A stretch of 64,000 nt of DNA from Sandaracinus sp. (GTDB taxonomy: Bacteria; Myxococcota_A; Polyangia; Polyangiales; Houyiibacteriaceae), in NCBI GenBank assembly GCA_002699025.1, contig PABA01000203.1, positions 1 through 64,000 on the forward strand, in the 5' to 3' direction. Position numbers and translations under genes: made by a program. Positions 17,636 through 26,946 of this stretch are shown here, piece after piece. The notes beneath the pieces were generated by a model that was not told where the DNA came from, made no database searches, and saw only the letters and a program-made list of their open reading frames with translations. Positions within the stretch are counted from its first letter, which is position 1. Each line of letters starts with the position of its first letter.

Positions 17636-19108
17636 TCAGCGGAGCTCGTGGGGCATGCGGTCGCGCGGGCTCTGGAAGTAGTGGAGCGGCGAGTAGTAGA
17701 GGAAGTTCGAGACCCGCGCCGTGTAGAGGCAGGCGTAGGCCTCCACCTGATGCCCGAAGCTCGAGACCTCCGGCCCGGTCTTGAAGAGCGATCCCCAGAA
17801 GCGGTGGAAGCGGTGGTCCACGCCCCCCTCGAGCTGGTCGTACTCCCGCTCGGCGATCCGCACGCGCTGCTTGAGCCGGTCCACGGCCCGCCTCAGCCGC
17901 ACCCGCTCCGCCTCGAGCGCCGGCGCCAGGGCCCGCTGGCTCCGCTCCCGCTCGAGCGCCTTCAGCGCCCGCTGCTGATCGCGCAGCTCCTCGAGCAGCC
18001 GAAAGCGCTGCTCGTCGAGCGCGTCCAGCCGCGCGAGCGAGTGCTCGACCTCCCCGTGCGCGCCGAGCTCCTCCTCCATCTCCTGGACGATCATCACCGT
18101 GCGCCAGGCGGTCTCCTTCTTCGCCCGGAGCACGTCGCCGTAGATGTGGTCGCCGACGTAGAGGACCCGGTCCCCGGTCGTCCCCAGGAACGACTGCAGC
18201 CCACGCAGGTCGCCGCCCGCGTAGGTCTTGCCGCGCTCGAGCCTCTCCGCCGCCCGCCGGTCGCCGTCCTCGAGCACCTCCTCGAAGGGCGCCTCCCCCG
18301 TGAAGAAGGTCGGCTTCTTCGCCGCGCAGAGCACCAGGTCGAAGTAGCCCCGCCAGTCCCGGTACTGCGGCAGCGTGTCCCCGAGCAGGTAGGTCATCAT
18401 CCGCTCGGTGTAATCCGGCTGCGAGTTCGTCAGCAGGAAGACCTTCTTCCCGGCCGAGCGGAGCTGGTGGAGCGTCCGCCCGAGCATCGGATCCCGGTAC
18501 ACGTAGCGCGGCAGGTCCGAGAGGATCGCGTCGAGGATGCTCCCGTCGCGATGCGAGAGATCGATGCCCTCGCGCACGTCCGCGAAGAGCTGGTCGTAGT
18601 CGATGGGCTCGTCGCTCACCGCCTCGAGGTGCTCGACCGCGGCGCAGTAGACCGTGACCTCGGCGAGCGCGTAGAGCGTGTCCACCCAGTGGTAACGCGG
18701 GCTCGCCGGGCGGAGCCGCCGCGTGTGGTAGGCGTGGCGCCGCTCCTCCTTCGTCAGCTCGCGCATGCCGTGGTAGGCGCGCTTGACGTACTTGTAGCGG
18801 TCCATCTTCAGGACGTTCCCGAGCTTGCGGTCCACGAGGAGGCCGCGGATCGGGAAGTCCGTCCGGTACTTCATGTCGCGGAGCGCCGCCGGGTACCCGC
18901 GCTCGAGCAGCTTGGTGATGGTCGCCTCGATGGAGAGGCGGTCCATCTCGTCCTGGTCGTAGATCGCCAGGGTGTAGTCCATGTCGAACCCCACCCAGTC
19001 GACGTCCTCGAGCCGCAAGCTCCGGTTGCAGTAGATGCGATGCGAGGGGGTGGGCGGGGAGCCGCCGGCGAGCTGCGCGACCTCGGGCAGCGGGAGCGTG
19101 AGCTGCAC
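17636..19108 (-). CDS. HAD-superfamily cytosolic 5'-nucleotidase (cN-II-like)
   Basis: 490 aa. HAD family of the purine 5'-nucleotidase type, which hydrolyses nucleoside monophosphates such as IMP and GMP. HAD motif I is GFDMDYTLA (nucleophile Asp and acid Asp), motif II is VFLLTNSQ, and motif IV is YVGDHIYGDV. The region FPIRGLLVDRKLGNVLKMD is typical of this subfamily. The C-terminal third is a long coiled coil (about 355-440). The length is normal for the family. The upstream region 19109-19490 is non-coding. Substrate specificity cannot be read from sequence. Confidence 0.88.
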   Translation of the reverse strand: MQLTLPLPEVAQLAGGSPPTPSHRIYCNRSLRLEDVDWVGFDMDYTLAIYDQDEMDRLSIEATITKLLERGYPAALRDMKYRTDFPIRGLLVDRKLGNVLKMDRYKYVKRAYHGMRELTKEERRHAYHTRRLRPASPRYHWVDTLYALAEVTVYCAAVEHLEAVSDEPIDYDQLFADVREGIDLSHRDGSILDAILSDLPRYVYRDPMLGRTLHQLRSAGKKVFLLTNSQPDYTERMMTYLLGDTLPQYRDWRGYFDLVLCAAKKPTFFTGEAPFEEVLEDGDRRAAERLERGKTYAGGDLRGLQSFLGTTGDRVLYVGDHIYGDVLRAKKETAWRTVMIVQEMEEELGAHGEVEHSLARLDALDEQRFRLLEELRDQQRALKALERERSQRALAPALEAERVRLRRAVDRLKQRVRIAEREYDQLEGGVDHRFHRFWGSLFKTGPEVSSFGHQVEAYACLYTARVSNFLYYSPLHYFQSPRDRMPHELR

Positions 19109-19490
19109 CTTCCCACGCTATCACGGCCGAGCCCCCGCGGTTCGCCGGAAGCGACGCCACGATCGGAGGCCGGAGCGAGGGGAGGGAGACGGAGCCCAGG
19201 ACGCCATGAGGCCCAACGTTTCGACGGGCCGCCGGTTCGCCCGCTCGACGGCGCGTCGGTTCGACGGGTCGCCGGTTCGCCCGCTCGACGGCGCGTCGGT
19301 TCGACGGGTCGCCGGTGGGCCGCTCCAGCACGCAACGGCTTGCCCAGTCGACGGAGCGGCGGGTCGCCGGGGACGGTCCGACGTTTCGAAGGCGCGACGG
19401 CGCGACGGCTACGACGGAACGCGAAGAGGCCGGCCCCGGTGGGAGCCGACCTCGGCGAATGCGCGCGCCTGTCGGCGCGCTACGCGGCGT
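19109..19490. repeat. Intergenic region with 40-bp tandem repeat
   Basis: A 40-bp unit beginning ttcgacggg(c/t)cgccgg occurs as two nearly exact copies from 19219 to about 19298, followed by a partial third copy to about 19320. Other ttcgacgg and cgacggcgcg fragments are scattered to 19430. No gene is seen. It separates the nucleotidase from rpmA. Confidence 0.8.
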
Positions 19491-19757
19491 TCACTCGGCC
19501 GCTTCGGGCGCGTACACGGCGATGCGCTTGGCGCGCTTGCCGTGGCGCTCGAACTTCACCACGCCGTCCGCCTTGGCGAAGAGCGTGTAGTCCTTGCCGA
19601 CGCCGACGTTGGCGCCCGGCTTGAACGTCATGCCGACCTGCCGGACGAGGATGCTGCCCGCCGTGACGGTCTCGCCACCGAAGACCTTGACCCCGCGGTA
19701 CTGCGCGTTGGAATCGCGCCCGTTGCGCGAGGAGCCCTGACCCTTCTTATGCGCCAT
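19491..19757 (-). CDS. rpmA: 50S ribosomal protein L27
   Basis: 88 aa, normal length. It starts [16 protein letters not shown], the flexible L27 N-terminus that reaches the peptidyl transferase centre; [19 protein letters not shown] follows. No N-terminal extension is present, unlike in Firmicutes where it is cleaved. It lies 15 bp after rplU, the standard rplU-rpmA pair. Confidence 0.97.
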   Translation of the reverse strand: MAHKKGQGSSRNGRDSNAQYRGVKVFGGETVTAGSILVRQVGMTFKPGANVGVGKDYTLFAKADGVVKFERHGKRAKRIAVYAPEAAE

Positions 19758-19772
19758 CTCTTCCTCCGCTCC

Positions 19773-20081
19773 TCAGGCGCTGACGCCCGTGATCTTCAGC
19801 TCGGTGTAGGGCTGACGGTGCCCGTACTTCCGGCGGTAGTTCTTCCGGCGCTTCTTCTTGAAGACGATGATCTTCTTCGCCCGGTCCTGCGCGACGATCT
19901 CGGCGCTGACCTTCGCGCCCGTGACGGTGGGCGTACCCACGGCGACCTTCTCGCCGCCGACCATCAGGACCTCGTCGAACTCGACGGAATCACCGACGCC
20001 GCCCGCGAGCTTCTCGACGCGGATCACGTCGCCCTCGCTGACGCGGTACTGCTTGCCGCCGGTCTTGATGACTGCGTACAT
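19773..20081 (-). CDS. rplU: 50S ribosomal protein L21
   Basis: 102 aa. It starts [14 protein letters not shown] and contains [20 protein letters not shown], the basic 23S-rRNA-binding segment of L21, ending in ITGV. It is the first gene of the rplU-rpmA pair. A candidate promoter lies about 130 nt upstream. Confidence 0.97.
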   Translation of the reverse strand: MYAVIKTGGKQYRVSEGDVIRVEKLAGGVGDSVEFDEVLMVGGEKVAVGTPTVTGAKVSAEIVAQDRAKKIIVFKKKRRKNYRRKYGHRQPYTELKITGVSA

Positions 20082-20216
20082 GGCTTGCTCTTCTTCCAGG
20101 GGTCGCCGGCTCGAAAATCGCCGGACCAGGAGGTCATCGCGGCGGGCCTCGACGTGAGAATCGCGGGCGATGAGCCGATCCCCTCCGGGCGCGCGGCGCC
20201 GCGATGGGGGAGGCGA

Positions 20217-20244
20217 AGTGTATGGAGAACGGAGCCGGCCGCAA
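20217..20244 (-). promoter_or_regulatory. Candidate promoter for rplU-rpmA
   Basis: On the minus strand TTGCGG (20244-20239), a 16-nt spacer and TACACT (20222-20217). This would give a 5' leader of about 125 nt before rplU, long enough for an autoregulatory structure, but I see no clear L21-type leader. Confidence 0.4.
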
Positions 20245-20317
20245 GGAGAATTTCGCGATCGCCGGGATCTCCGCGGATCTCCTCGCCTTCCGGCGTCGCC
20301 GGGGCGCCGATCCGCTC

Positions 20318-21043
20318 TCAGCGCCCCTTCTTGCCGCCGCCCTTCGGGCCCCCCTCGCGACGCGGCGGTCGGCGGTCTCCGCCCGCCCCCCCCTCGCGGC
20401 GCGGCGGCCGACGGCCTCCGCCGCCTCCACCGCCCTCGCGATCGCGGACCAGCGGCGTCATGCGGCGGCCCATGGCGGCGAGCGCCTGCGGGGCGACGGG
20501 CACGGCGAGCTCGAAGCGGAGCGTCTTCGGGTCCACGGCCGAGACACGGCCTTCGAAGCCCGCATCCAGGAGCGCCGCCTCGGCCCGCATCCAGATGGCC
20601 ACGGCCTCGTCCGAGAGCGTGTCCATGGGCAGCTCCGCCGCCGCACAGGCGGCCTTCGCCAGGGCCTGGGCCCGGTCGGCGGGCACCTCGAGCACCTCCT
20701 CGGCGAGCGCGTCGAAGTCGATGAGGCTGCGCCCGCGCCAGAGGCCGAGCCAGAGCGCCTCCGCCAGCAGGCGTCCGAGCTCCGCGTCGTCCTCACGGGC
20801 CTCGCGCATGCGCGCCACGCGCGCGTCGAGCACGCTCCGCGCGTCCCGGTTGGCGACCCCCGGGACGAGCGCCACCGGGCGCGGATCGCGCAGGCGCGGG
20901 CCCCGCTTGCGGCGCGGCCGATACACGTCCTCGTCGCCCCGCGCGAGCGCCTCGAGCTCGGGGTCGAGGCCCTTCCGCGGCTCTCCGCTGCCGCGACGTC
21001 GCAGCACGGGCTTGCCGGGGTCCCGCTTCTTGCGCTTCGCCAT
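20318..21043 (-). CDS. Hypothetical protein with Arg-Gly-rich tail
   Basis: 241 aa, not recognised. A basic N-terminus ([18 protein letters not shown]) precedes a helical core (about 60-190: [55 protein letters not shown]). The C-terminal 50 residues are almost only Gly, Arg, Pro and Glu with repeated RRPPRREGG blocks, like an RGG-type RNA-binding tail. Between ribosomal protein and translation-factor genes (rplU, prfA), an RNA-linked role is plausible but unproven. Confidence 0.65.
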   Translation of the reverse strand: MAKRKKRDPGKPVLRRRGSGEPRKGLDPELEALARGDEDVYRPRRKRGPRLRDPRPVALVPGVANRDARSVLDARVARMREAREDDAELGRLLAEALWLGLWRGRSLIDFDALAEEVLEVPADRAQALAKAACAAAELPMDTLSDEAVAIWMRAEAALLDAGFEGRVSAVDPKTLRFELAVPVAPQALAAMGRRMTPLVRDREGGGGGGGRRPPRREGGAGGDRRPPRREGGPKGGGKKGR

Positions 21044-21102
21044 GCCGCGGTCTTACGGGGCGCCCGGGCCGTCCGCAAACGCTTGCGGCGCGCCCGCCGT
21101 CC

Positions 21103-21783
21103 TCACTCGGCGTCGAGCAGGACCGCCGGGTCGTACTCCGGCGCGAGGGGCGCGGGCTTGGGCACGGCGTCGTCCTCGAGGTCGTACATGTGCCCCATGC
21201 GGGCCCGCTTCGTCTCGAGGTAGCCGCGGTTCAGCTCGTGCGGCTCGACCAGGTGCGGCACGCGCCGGACGACCTGGATCCCCTCGGCCCGGAGCTGCTC
21301 GACCTTCGAGGGGTTGTTCGTCATCAGCTGCACCGAGCGCACGCCGAGGTCCTCGAGCATGGCCGCCGCCATGTGGTAGCGGCGCAGGTCGTCGTCGAAG
21401 CCGAGCACACGGTTCGCGTCGACCGTGTCGTAGCCCTTCTGCTGCATGTGGTAGGCGCGCAGCTTGTCGCCGAGCCCGATGCCGCGGCCCTCCTGGCGGA
21501 GGTAGAGCACGACGCCGGTGCCGGCCTCGGCGATGCGGCGCAGCGCGAGGTCCAGCTGCTCGCGGCAGTCGCACTTGAGCGAGTGGAGGATCTCGCCCGT
21601 GAAGCACTCGCTATGCGCGCGGCAGAGCACCTCGCGGGCGCCCTGGACGTCGCCGCGCACGATGGCCAGGTGCTCGTTGGGGTTCCCTTGCTCGCGGTAG
21701 GCGATGACCTGAAAGGCCCCGTACTCGGTGGGCAGGCGACATTCCGAGTAGCGTTCGACCCGGACAGAGGACTGCGAATTCAT
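21103..21783 (-). CDS. ribA: GTP cyclohydrolase II
   Basis: 226 aa. First committed step of riboflavin synthesis: GTP to 2,5-diamino-6-ribosylamino-pyrimidinone phosphate plus formate. The zinc cysteines are in HSECFTGEILHSLKCDCR, the substrate region is LRQEGRGIGLGDKLRAY, and NNPSKVEQL is the typical C-terminal motif. It is a stand-alone RibA, not fused to RibB. The ATG at 21783 is preceded by GGAAG; a TTG two codons upstream is less likely. The C-terminal 25 residues after HMYDL are a divergent tail. Confidence 0.93.
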   Translation of the reverse strand: MNSQSSVRVERYSECRLPTEYGAFQVIAYREQGNPNEHLAIVRGDVQGAREVLCRAHSECFTGEILHSLKCDCREQLDLALRRIAEAGTGVVLYLRQEGRGIGLGDKLRAYHMQQKGYDTVDANRVLGFDDDLRRYHMAAAMLEDLGVRSVQLMTNNPSKVEQLRAEGIQVVRRVPHLVEPHELNRGYLETKRARMGHMYDLEDDAVPKPAPLAPEYDPAVLLDAE

Positions 21784-21993
21784 CAGCAATGACTTCCAGT
21801 TAGCGGAGTTGGCGACTCCGGCAATCTAGGTCCGGCCCCGTCCCTGTCAAGGTACCGTCCAGGTTTCTGGCGGACCGTCGAAGCAGGGCATGCCGTCCCC
21901 TAGAGGCTGTGACGTCGCTAAGCGTGCGATCGTTTCGAGGAAAGTGCGAGCCCCGCGCGCGAACTTCTCTCGCCCGCGGCCCGCCGGGAGCGT

Positions 21994-23064
21994 TCAGATC
22001 TCGCTCTGGCGCTCGAGCTGGGCGGCCTGGTGGGACGCGCGGAGCGCGCCGAGCACGTCGTCGATCTCGCCCTCGACGAACTTGTCGAGGCTGTGGATGG
22101 TCAGCCCGATCCGGTGATCCGTGACCCGGTTCTGCGGGTAGTTGTAAGTGCGGATCTTCTCCGAGCGCTCGCCCGTGCCGACCATGTTCCGGCGCTCGTC
22201 CCGGATGGCCGCGTCCTGCTCGTCCTGCGCCTGCTCGAGGAGCTTCGCGCGGAGGATCTGCATCGCCTTCGCGAGGTTCTGGTGCTGGGAGCGCTCCTGC
22301 TCCGAACGCACCATGATGCCAGTCGGGATGTGCAACAGGTTCACGGCCGAGTTGGTCGTGTTCACGTGCTGACCGCCGGCGCCGCTCGCGGCGGTCTTCG
22401 TGATCTTCAGGTCCTTGTCGTCGATCGCGACGTCGACCTCGTCGGCCTCGGGCATGACCGCGACCGTGGCGGTCGAGGTGTGGATGCGTCCCTGGGACTC
22501 GGTCGCCGGCACGCGCTGGACCCGATGCACGCCACCCTCGAAGCGGAGCCGCGAGTAGACCTGGTCGCCGCTGATGACGGCGATGATCTCCTTGAAGCCG
22601 CCGGCGCTCGCGTCGCTCTTGGAGGTGACGTCGACCTTCCAGCCCTGCCGCTCGGCGTAGCGCGAGTACATGCGGAAGAGGTCCGCCGCGAAGAGCGCCG
22701 CCTCCTCGCCCCCCGTGCCGGCGCGGATCTCGAGGATGGTGTCCCGCTCGTCGTTCGGATCCTTCGGCAGGAGCAGGAGCTGCAGCCGCTCCTCGAGCTC
22801 CTCGCGCTCCTTCTCGAGCTCGGGCAGCTCGGCCTCGGCCAGCTCCCGGAGCTCCGGATCCTTCAGCGCCTCCTTGTCGTCGGCGATCTGCTCGCCGACC
22901 TCCCGGTAGCGGGCGAAGGCCTGGACGAGCTCGTCGAGGTCGGCGCGCTCCTTGGTGAGCTTCATCAGCCGGTCCGTGTCGCTGACGATCTCCGGACGGC
23001 AGAGCATCTCCTCGATGTCGCCGTAGCGCGCGGCGAGGGACTCGAGCTTCTTCAGGGGGAGCAT
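21994..23064 (-). CDS. prfA: Peptide chain release factor 1
   Basis: 356 aa, full length. RF1 reads UAA and UAG: the PAT tripeptide for stop recognition is in RVPATESQGRIHTS, and the GGQ catalytic motif is in ASGAGGQHVNTTNSAVNL. The N-terminal helical domain has LPLKKLESLAARY. prfA is followed here upstream by a DUF1385 gene (15 bp), an arrangement seen in many bacteria. prmC, the usual GGQ methyltransferase neighbour, is not seen in the window. Confidence 0.96.
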   Translation of the reverse strand: MLPLKKLESLAARYGDIEEMLCRPEIVSDTDRLMKLTKERADLDELVQAFARYREVGEQIADDKEALKDPELRELAEAELPELEKEREELEERLQLLLLPKDPNDERDTILEIRAGTGGEEAALFAADLFRMYSRYAERQGWKVDVTSKSDASAGGFKEIIAVISGDQVYSRLRFEGGVHRVQRVPATESQGRIHTSTATVAVMPEADEVDVAIDDKDLKITKTAASGAGGQHVNTTNSAVNLLHIPTGIMVRSEQERSQHQNLAKAMQILRAKLLEQAQDEQDAAIRDERRNMVGTGERSEKIRTYNYPQNRVTDHRIGLTIHSLDKFVEGEIDDVLGALRASHQAAQLERQSEI

Positions 23065-23079
23065 GGCTGCGGGGCGCCT

Positions 23080-24129
23080 TCAGGCGTCGGGCTGGGCCAC
23101 GACCGGGCGGAGCGCCGGGAGCGCGTCGACGAAGCGGTCGAAGCTCGGGAAGACGAGCGGATCCTCGCCGCCGGCCGGGGCGCGCTCGCCGACGCGCTGC
23201 CGCCAGGCGGCCGCCTCCATGGCCGTGATGGCGACCTCGACCTGCTCGTCGGTGGGCTCGCGCGTGCTGATCTTCTGGAAGAGGAAGCCCGGGAGGAGGA
23301 AGACCTGGAGCGGGCCCTTGGTGCAGAAGCGCGCGCTCAGGCGCTGGAGCTCGTAGGAGACCGCGGCGATGAGCGGCAGGAGGGCGATGCGGAGGAGGAG
23401 GAGGGCGATCCAGCCGAGGGCGCCCTCGGCGTTCGGGAGCAGGAGGGGCGCGAAGAGCGAGCCCGCGAGGATGGACACGATCACGACGACGACGAGGAAG
23501 GTCGTCCCGCAGCGCGGATGGAGCGTGGTCTGCGCCTGGACGTTCTCGACCGTGAGCGGGAGCTCCTTCTCCCAGGCGTGGATCGTCTTGTGCTCGGCGC
23601 CGTGATACTGGAACACGCGCCGGATCTCGGGGATGCGGCTGATCGCGACGAGGTAGCCGAAGACGATCAGCAGCTTGAAGCCGCCGATGACGAGGTGGTA
23701 GTTCGCGTCGCTCAGGCCGAACTCGTGGCCGAAGAGCTTGCCGGAGCCGGAGGCGAGGAGCTGCGGCAGGGCGACGAAGAGGCCGATGGCGAAGGCCGTC
23801 GAGAGCATCATCGCCAGCTTCGAGCCGCCCTCCGCTTCGGCCTCGCGCTCCTCGTCGGTCATCTGCTGCTCCGCGCTGAACTGGAGCGCGCTGAAGCCGA
23901 GCGAGAGGGACTCGACGAGGGTGGCGACGCCGCGGAAGCCGGGGAGCTTCCAGAGCTTGCCGTCCCAGCGCGTACGGAGCGGCATCTCCTGCACGGCGAT
24001 GGCGCCGTCCGGGCGGCGCACGGCGACCGAGAGGCCGCTGGGGGCGCGCATCATGACGCCCTCGATGACCGCCTGGCCCCCGATGTAGGGCTTCTTCTCG
24101 TCGTCCGGCATCCGGCCCAGAATAGTCAT
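23080..24129 (-). CDS. DUF1385 (YqhQ-like) polytopic membrane protein
   Basis: 349 aa. The start region KPYIGGQAVIEGVMMR is the hallmark of the DUF1385/YqhQ family. HPRCGTTFLVVVVIVSIL and YHGAEHKTIHAWE are also conserved, the latter with His/Glu residues that may bind metal. Four or more membrane segments are seen (about 110-130, 145-165, 210-230, 240-260). The cellular role is unknown. GGAGGG lies directly before the ATG at 24129, closer than usual; a second ATG at 24111 is possible. Confidence 0.85.
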   Translation of the reverse strand: MTILGRMPDDEKKPYIGGQAVIEGVMMRAPSGLSVAVRRPDGAIAVQEMPLRTRWDGKLWKLPGFRGVATLVESLSLGFSALQFSAEQQMTDEEREAEAEGGSKLAMMLSTAFAIGLFVALPQLLASGSGKLFGHEFGLSDANYHLVIGGFKLLIVFGYLVAISRIPEIRRVFQYHGAEHKTIHAWEKELPLTVENVQAQTTLHPRCGTTFLVVVVIVSILAGSLFAPLLLPNAEGALGWIALLLLRIALLPLIAAVSYELQRLSARFCTKGPLQVFLLPGFLFQKISTREPTDEQVEVAITAMEAAAWRQRVGERAPAGGEDPLVFPSFDRFVDALPALRPVVAQPDA

Positions 24130-24155
24130 CCCTCCGGCGAGGGCCACCCGAGCGC

Positions 24156-26498
24156 TCAGTGAGGCGCCGGCGCGCCCGGGAGCGTGTCGGACTCGGTCGG
24201 GGAGCCCAGCAGGAGCGCCGCCATCGGATCCGAGGCCGCCCCCTCCGGGCCCGTCGGCGCCGGCACGTCGGGCTCGGTGCGCGGCCCCTCTGCGCCCTCC
24301 GACGGAGCCTCTCCATCGGCGGCCCCGCCCTCCTGCACCCAGGTGTCCGAGGCGCCTCGGGGAGCGAGGCCGGGCTCCGTCGCGTCGGGCGCGTCGGGCG
24401 TCGCGACCCAGGTGTCGTGGGCGCCGCCGAGCACGAGCGCCTGCGCGGCGTCGACCGGCTGTGGGCTCGCGGGCCCCCGAGGCCGGGCCGGCGCCCGCGC
24501 CGCACCGAAGATCAGCGCCTCGACGCCGCCGGGAGCGCCCTGCGTCGACCCCTCCGAGCCAAGCTGCGTCGACGCGGCGCGCCTCGGCTCCGCCGGCTCC
24601 GACGCGGCGCGCTCTGTCTCCGCAGGCCCCGGCGCGGCGGGGGCCCCGCTCTCCCTGCCCGCTCCGCTCCCTCCGAAGAGCCAGGTCGGCGCGTCCACCG
24701 CCTTCGCGGCCCGGGCCGTCGTCTTCGGTCGCGGACCCTTCGCGGCCGCGCGGGTCTTCCGTTCCGGACGCCGGGGGCTCGGTCGACCACCGGCCGCGTG
24801 CGCACGCCCCTGGGCCCGGTCCGAGCTCGACGTCCGGCCCGTCCTGCCGCGCCAGATGGTCCAGGCGCGCCGAAGCCTGCGGAGGCCCGCCGAGCGGGAC
24901 ATCCACTCGGACGCGCGCTCCCGCCCCGCCGCGAGCCCCGCTGCGAGGCGCGCCCGAAGCCGCGCGCCGCGCCCGGGCGCGGCTTCCGGATCCTCGAGCG
25001 CGTCCTCGGATCCGGCCGAGCTTCCGGCCGACTTCTCCGCCGACGCAGCCGCCCTCGAGCGCGCCTTCGCGCCGAGCTTCCGGGCGACCTGCGCGAGGTC
25101 GCGACGCAGCACGAAGAGCGCCCCACCGAAGAGCCCCAGCGCCAGCAGCCAGACCCAGCCGCGCCCACCCGGCGCCGCCTCGGCCACCGCCGCCTCGCCC
25201 CCCTCCGCGCGCGGCGCCGCCTCGACCGGCACCTCCTCACCGAGGAGCTCCGCCACGCGCTCCCCGTGCTCGGCGCGCGGATCGAGCCGCGCCGCCTCGC
25301 GGTAGCCCTCCGCGTCGAGCACGCCCCGCGCCCGATCCGCCTCGGCCTCGAGGAAGATCCGCCGCCCGCGCCAGCGCGCCGCCTCGGGCGCGTCCGGCGC
25401 CAGCCAGAGCGCGCGCCGCAACCCGCCGAGCTCGTCCCCCCGCGCCACGCCGAGGCGCAAGAGGGCATCGCCCACGATCCCGGGCCTGGGCGGCTCCGGC
25501 GCGTCGCGCAGCACGGCGTCCAGCGCCCGCTCCGCCTCCTCGTGGCGCCCCGCCTCGAGGGCTTCCAGCGCCGCGTCGATCCGCGCGTTCACCGGCGCGA
25601 GGCGCCGCTCGTCGAGCCGCTCGTAGAGCGCGCGCATGGTCCGCCGCCAGCCCCACTCGAGCGGCGCCTCCTCGTCGAGCTTGTGCCGGAAGGCGATGCG
25701 GAACTGCCAGAGCGCGTTCCGCCCGTAGGCCTCCATGGCGGCCCGGGCCGCCTCGCGCACGCGATCGTCCGGATGATCGACGAAGGAGATCGTCACCGGC
25801 ATCGCGTCGAGCTCGCGGATCTCCGCGTAGGCCCCGACCAGCTCCGCCAGCCTCCCGAGGTCCTCCGTCTGGAGCGCCGTCGCCGGGTTGCTCATGCCGA
25901 GCTCGTCGATGCTCACGCGCGCCCAGCGCCGCACGTCGCGGTCGTCATGACCGCGCAGGACCACCAGCGCCGGCAGGAGCGCCTCGCCGTGCCGATGGAC
26001 GATCCGCCGCCGCTCCCAGCGCCACATCTCGGGCGTGAGCGCCAGCACGTCGCCGATGCGCCGCTGCGCCTCGAGCGTGCCCATGCGCTCGAGGGAGCGG
26101 ATCAAGAGCAGGCGCTCCGCCGAGCGCCCGATGATCGCGTCGCGCCGCTCCGCCAGGGTCGGCAGGATCCCGGGCTCGATGTCGACCATGTCGTCCGCGC
26201 GGCGGCTCCCGGTCGCATGCCGAAAGGCCCGGAGCGCGTCGTAGCCGTCCTCCCCGGGGATGATCTGACGCCGCGTGTAGGCCACCCGCGCGTCGATCGC
26301 CCCGAGCGCCGAGGGCGGCAGGTGACCGAGGCGCTCCACGGCGCGCGCCCGCTTCGCCGGATCCTCCGCGCGCAGGTCTTCGGCCCACGCCTCGAGGTCC
26401 GACCGCTCGAGCGCCGGCTGGGCCGACGCGAGCGTGGCCGCGGCGAGGAGCCAGGCGAGCGCGAGCACGCCCAGCACCCCTCGTCCGACCCGCCGCAC
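24156..26498 (-). CDS. Large membrane protein with HEAT-like ectodomain and repetitive disordered tail
   Basis: 780 aa. Signal or anchor segment (GVLGVLALAWLLAAATLASA), then about 430 residues of alpha-helical repeats like HEAT units (AWAEDLRAEDPAKRARAVER, DVRRWARVSIDELG), a TPR-like stretch (GRHEEAERALDAVL), and a second membrane helix (GWVWLLALGLFGGALFVL). The remaining 300 residues are disordered and carry a recurring motif (TWLFGGSG, ALIFGAA, ALVLGGAHDTWV, ALLLGSPTESDTL). The GTG at 26498 lies 12 nt after acyP and avoids the overlap of the longer start at 26561. Its function is unknown; I have no family name. Confidence 0.65.
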   Translation of the reverse strand: MRRVGRGVLGVLALAWLLAAATLASAQPALERSDLEAWAEDLRAEDPAKRARAVERLGHLPPSALGAIDARVAYTRRQIIPGEDGYDALRAFRHATGSRRADDMVDIEPGILPTLAERRDAIIGRSAERLLLIRSLERMGTLEAQRRIGDVLALTPEMWRWERRRIVHRHGEALLPALVVLRGHDDRDVRRWARVSIDELGMSNPATALQTEDLGRLAELVGAYAEIRELDAMPVTISFVDHPDDRVREAARAAMEAYGRNALWQFRIAFRHKLDEEAPLEWGWRRTMRALYERLDERRLAPVNARIDAALEALEAGRHEEAERALDAVLRDAPEPPRPGIVGDALLRLGVARGDELGGLRRALWLAPDAPEAARWRGRRIFLEAEADRARGVLDAEGYREAARLDPRAEHGERVAELLGEEVPVEAAPRAEGGEAAVAEAAPGGRGWVWLLALGLFGGALFVLRRDLAQVARKLGAKARSRAAASAEKSAGSSAGSEDALEDPEAAPGRGARLRARLAAGLAAGRERASEWMSRSAGLRRLRRAWTIWRGRTGRTSSSDRAQGRAHAAGGRPSPRRPERKTRAAAKGPRPKTTARAAKAVDAPTWLFGGSGAGRESGAPAAPGPAETERAASEPAEPRRAASTQLGSEGSTQGAPGGVEALIFGAARAPARPRGPASPQPVDAAQALVLGGAHDTWVATPDAPDATEPGLAPRGASDTWVQEGGAADGEAPSEGAEGPRTEPDVPAPTGPEGAASDPMAALLLGSPTESDTLPGAPAPH

Positions 26499-26509
26499 CG
26501 GCCCCGCGA

Positions 26510-26791
26510 TCAGCGCTTCGCGATGCGGAAGTCGGAGAACTCGCCCGTGTAGCTCCGCCATTTGGTCTCGACCTTGTCGACGCGCGCGGTCGCGGGTCCC
26601 TGCTGCGCCCAGGCCAGGAAATCCTTCACGGCGTCTTCGTCGCCCTCGACGACCATCTCGACGGTCCCGTCACCGCGGTTCTTGACCCAACCGGTCAATC
26701 CGAGCTGACGGGCCTCCCGCTGAGCGGTCGCCCGGTAGAACACGCCCTGCACGCGGCCGCGCACGACGAGCTGGATGCGCTTCTGTCCCAT
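26510..26791 (-). CDS. acyP: Acylphosphatase
   Basis: 93 aa, family length. It hydrolyses acyl phosphates such as acetyl phosphate or carbamoyl phosphate. The phosphate loop and catalytic Arg are in VRGRVQGVFYR, and the catalytic Asn is in GWVKNRGDGTVE. It ends FRIAKR in place of the usual F-x-I-x-x. It stands between rplQ and the large membrane protein gene, probably co-transcribed with the latter. Confidence 0.95.
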   Translation of the reverse strand: MGQKRIQLVVRGRVQGVFYRATAQREARQLGLTGWVKNRGDGTVEMVVEGDEDAVKDFLAWAQQGPATARVDKVETKWRSYTGEFSDFRIAKR

Positions 26792-26898
26792 GGGACTCCT
26801 CGCTTCTGCCTCAGACGGCGTCGCGCCGGCAAATTAGTGGCGAAGACTCGCCCCGCGCGCCGGCGCCGGCGCAGGGCGACGCGCCCCGGAAACGCAAA

Positions 26899-26922
26899 GA
26901 GCCCGACCGCGAGGCCGGGCTC
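26899..26922 (-). terminator. Terminator after rplQ
   Basis: On the minus strand a 10-bp stem with one G-U pair and loop TCGC, followed by TTTGCGTTT. It lies 25 nt after the rplQ stop and closes the alpha-operon part of the ribosomal cluster. Confidence 0.75.
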
Positions 26923-26946
26923 ATGCGTTCGAGGCGGCGGGGAGGA

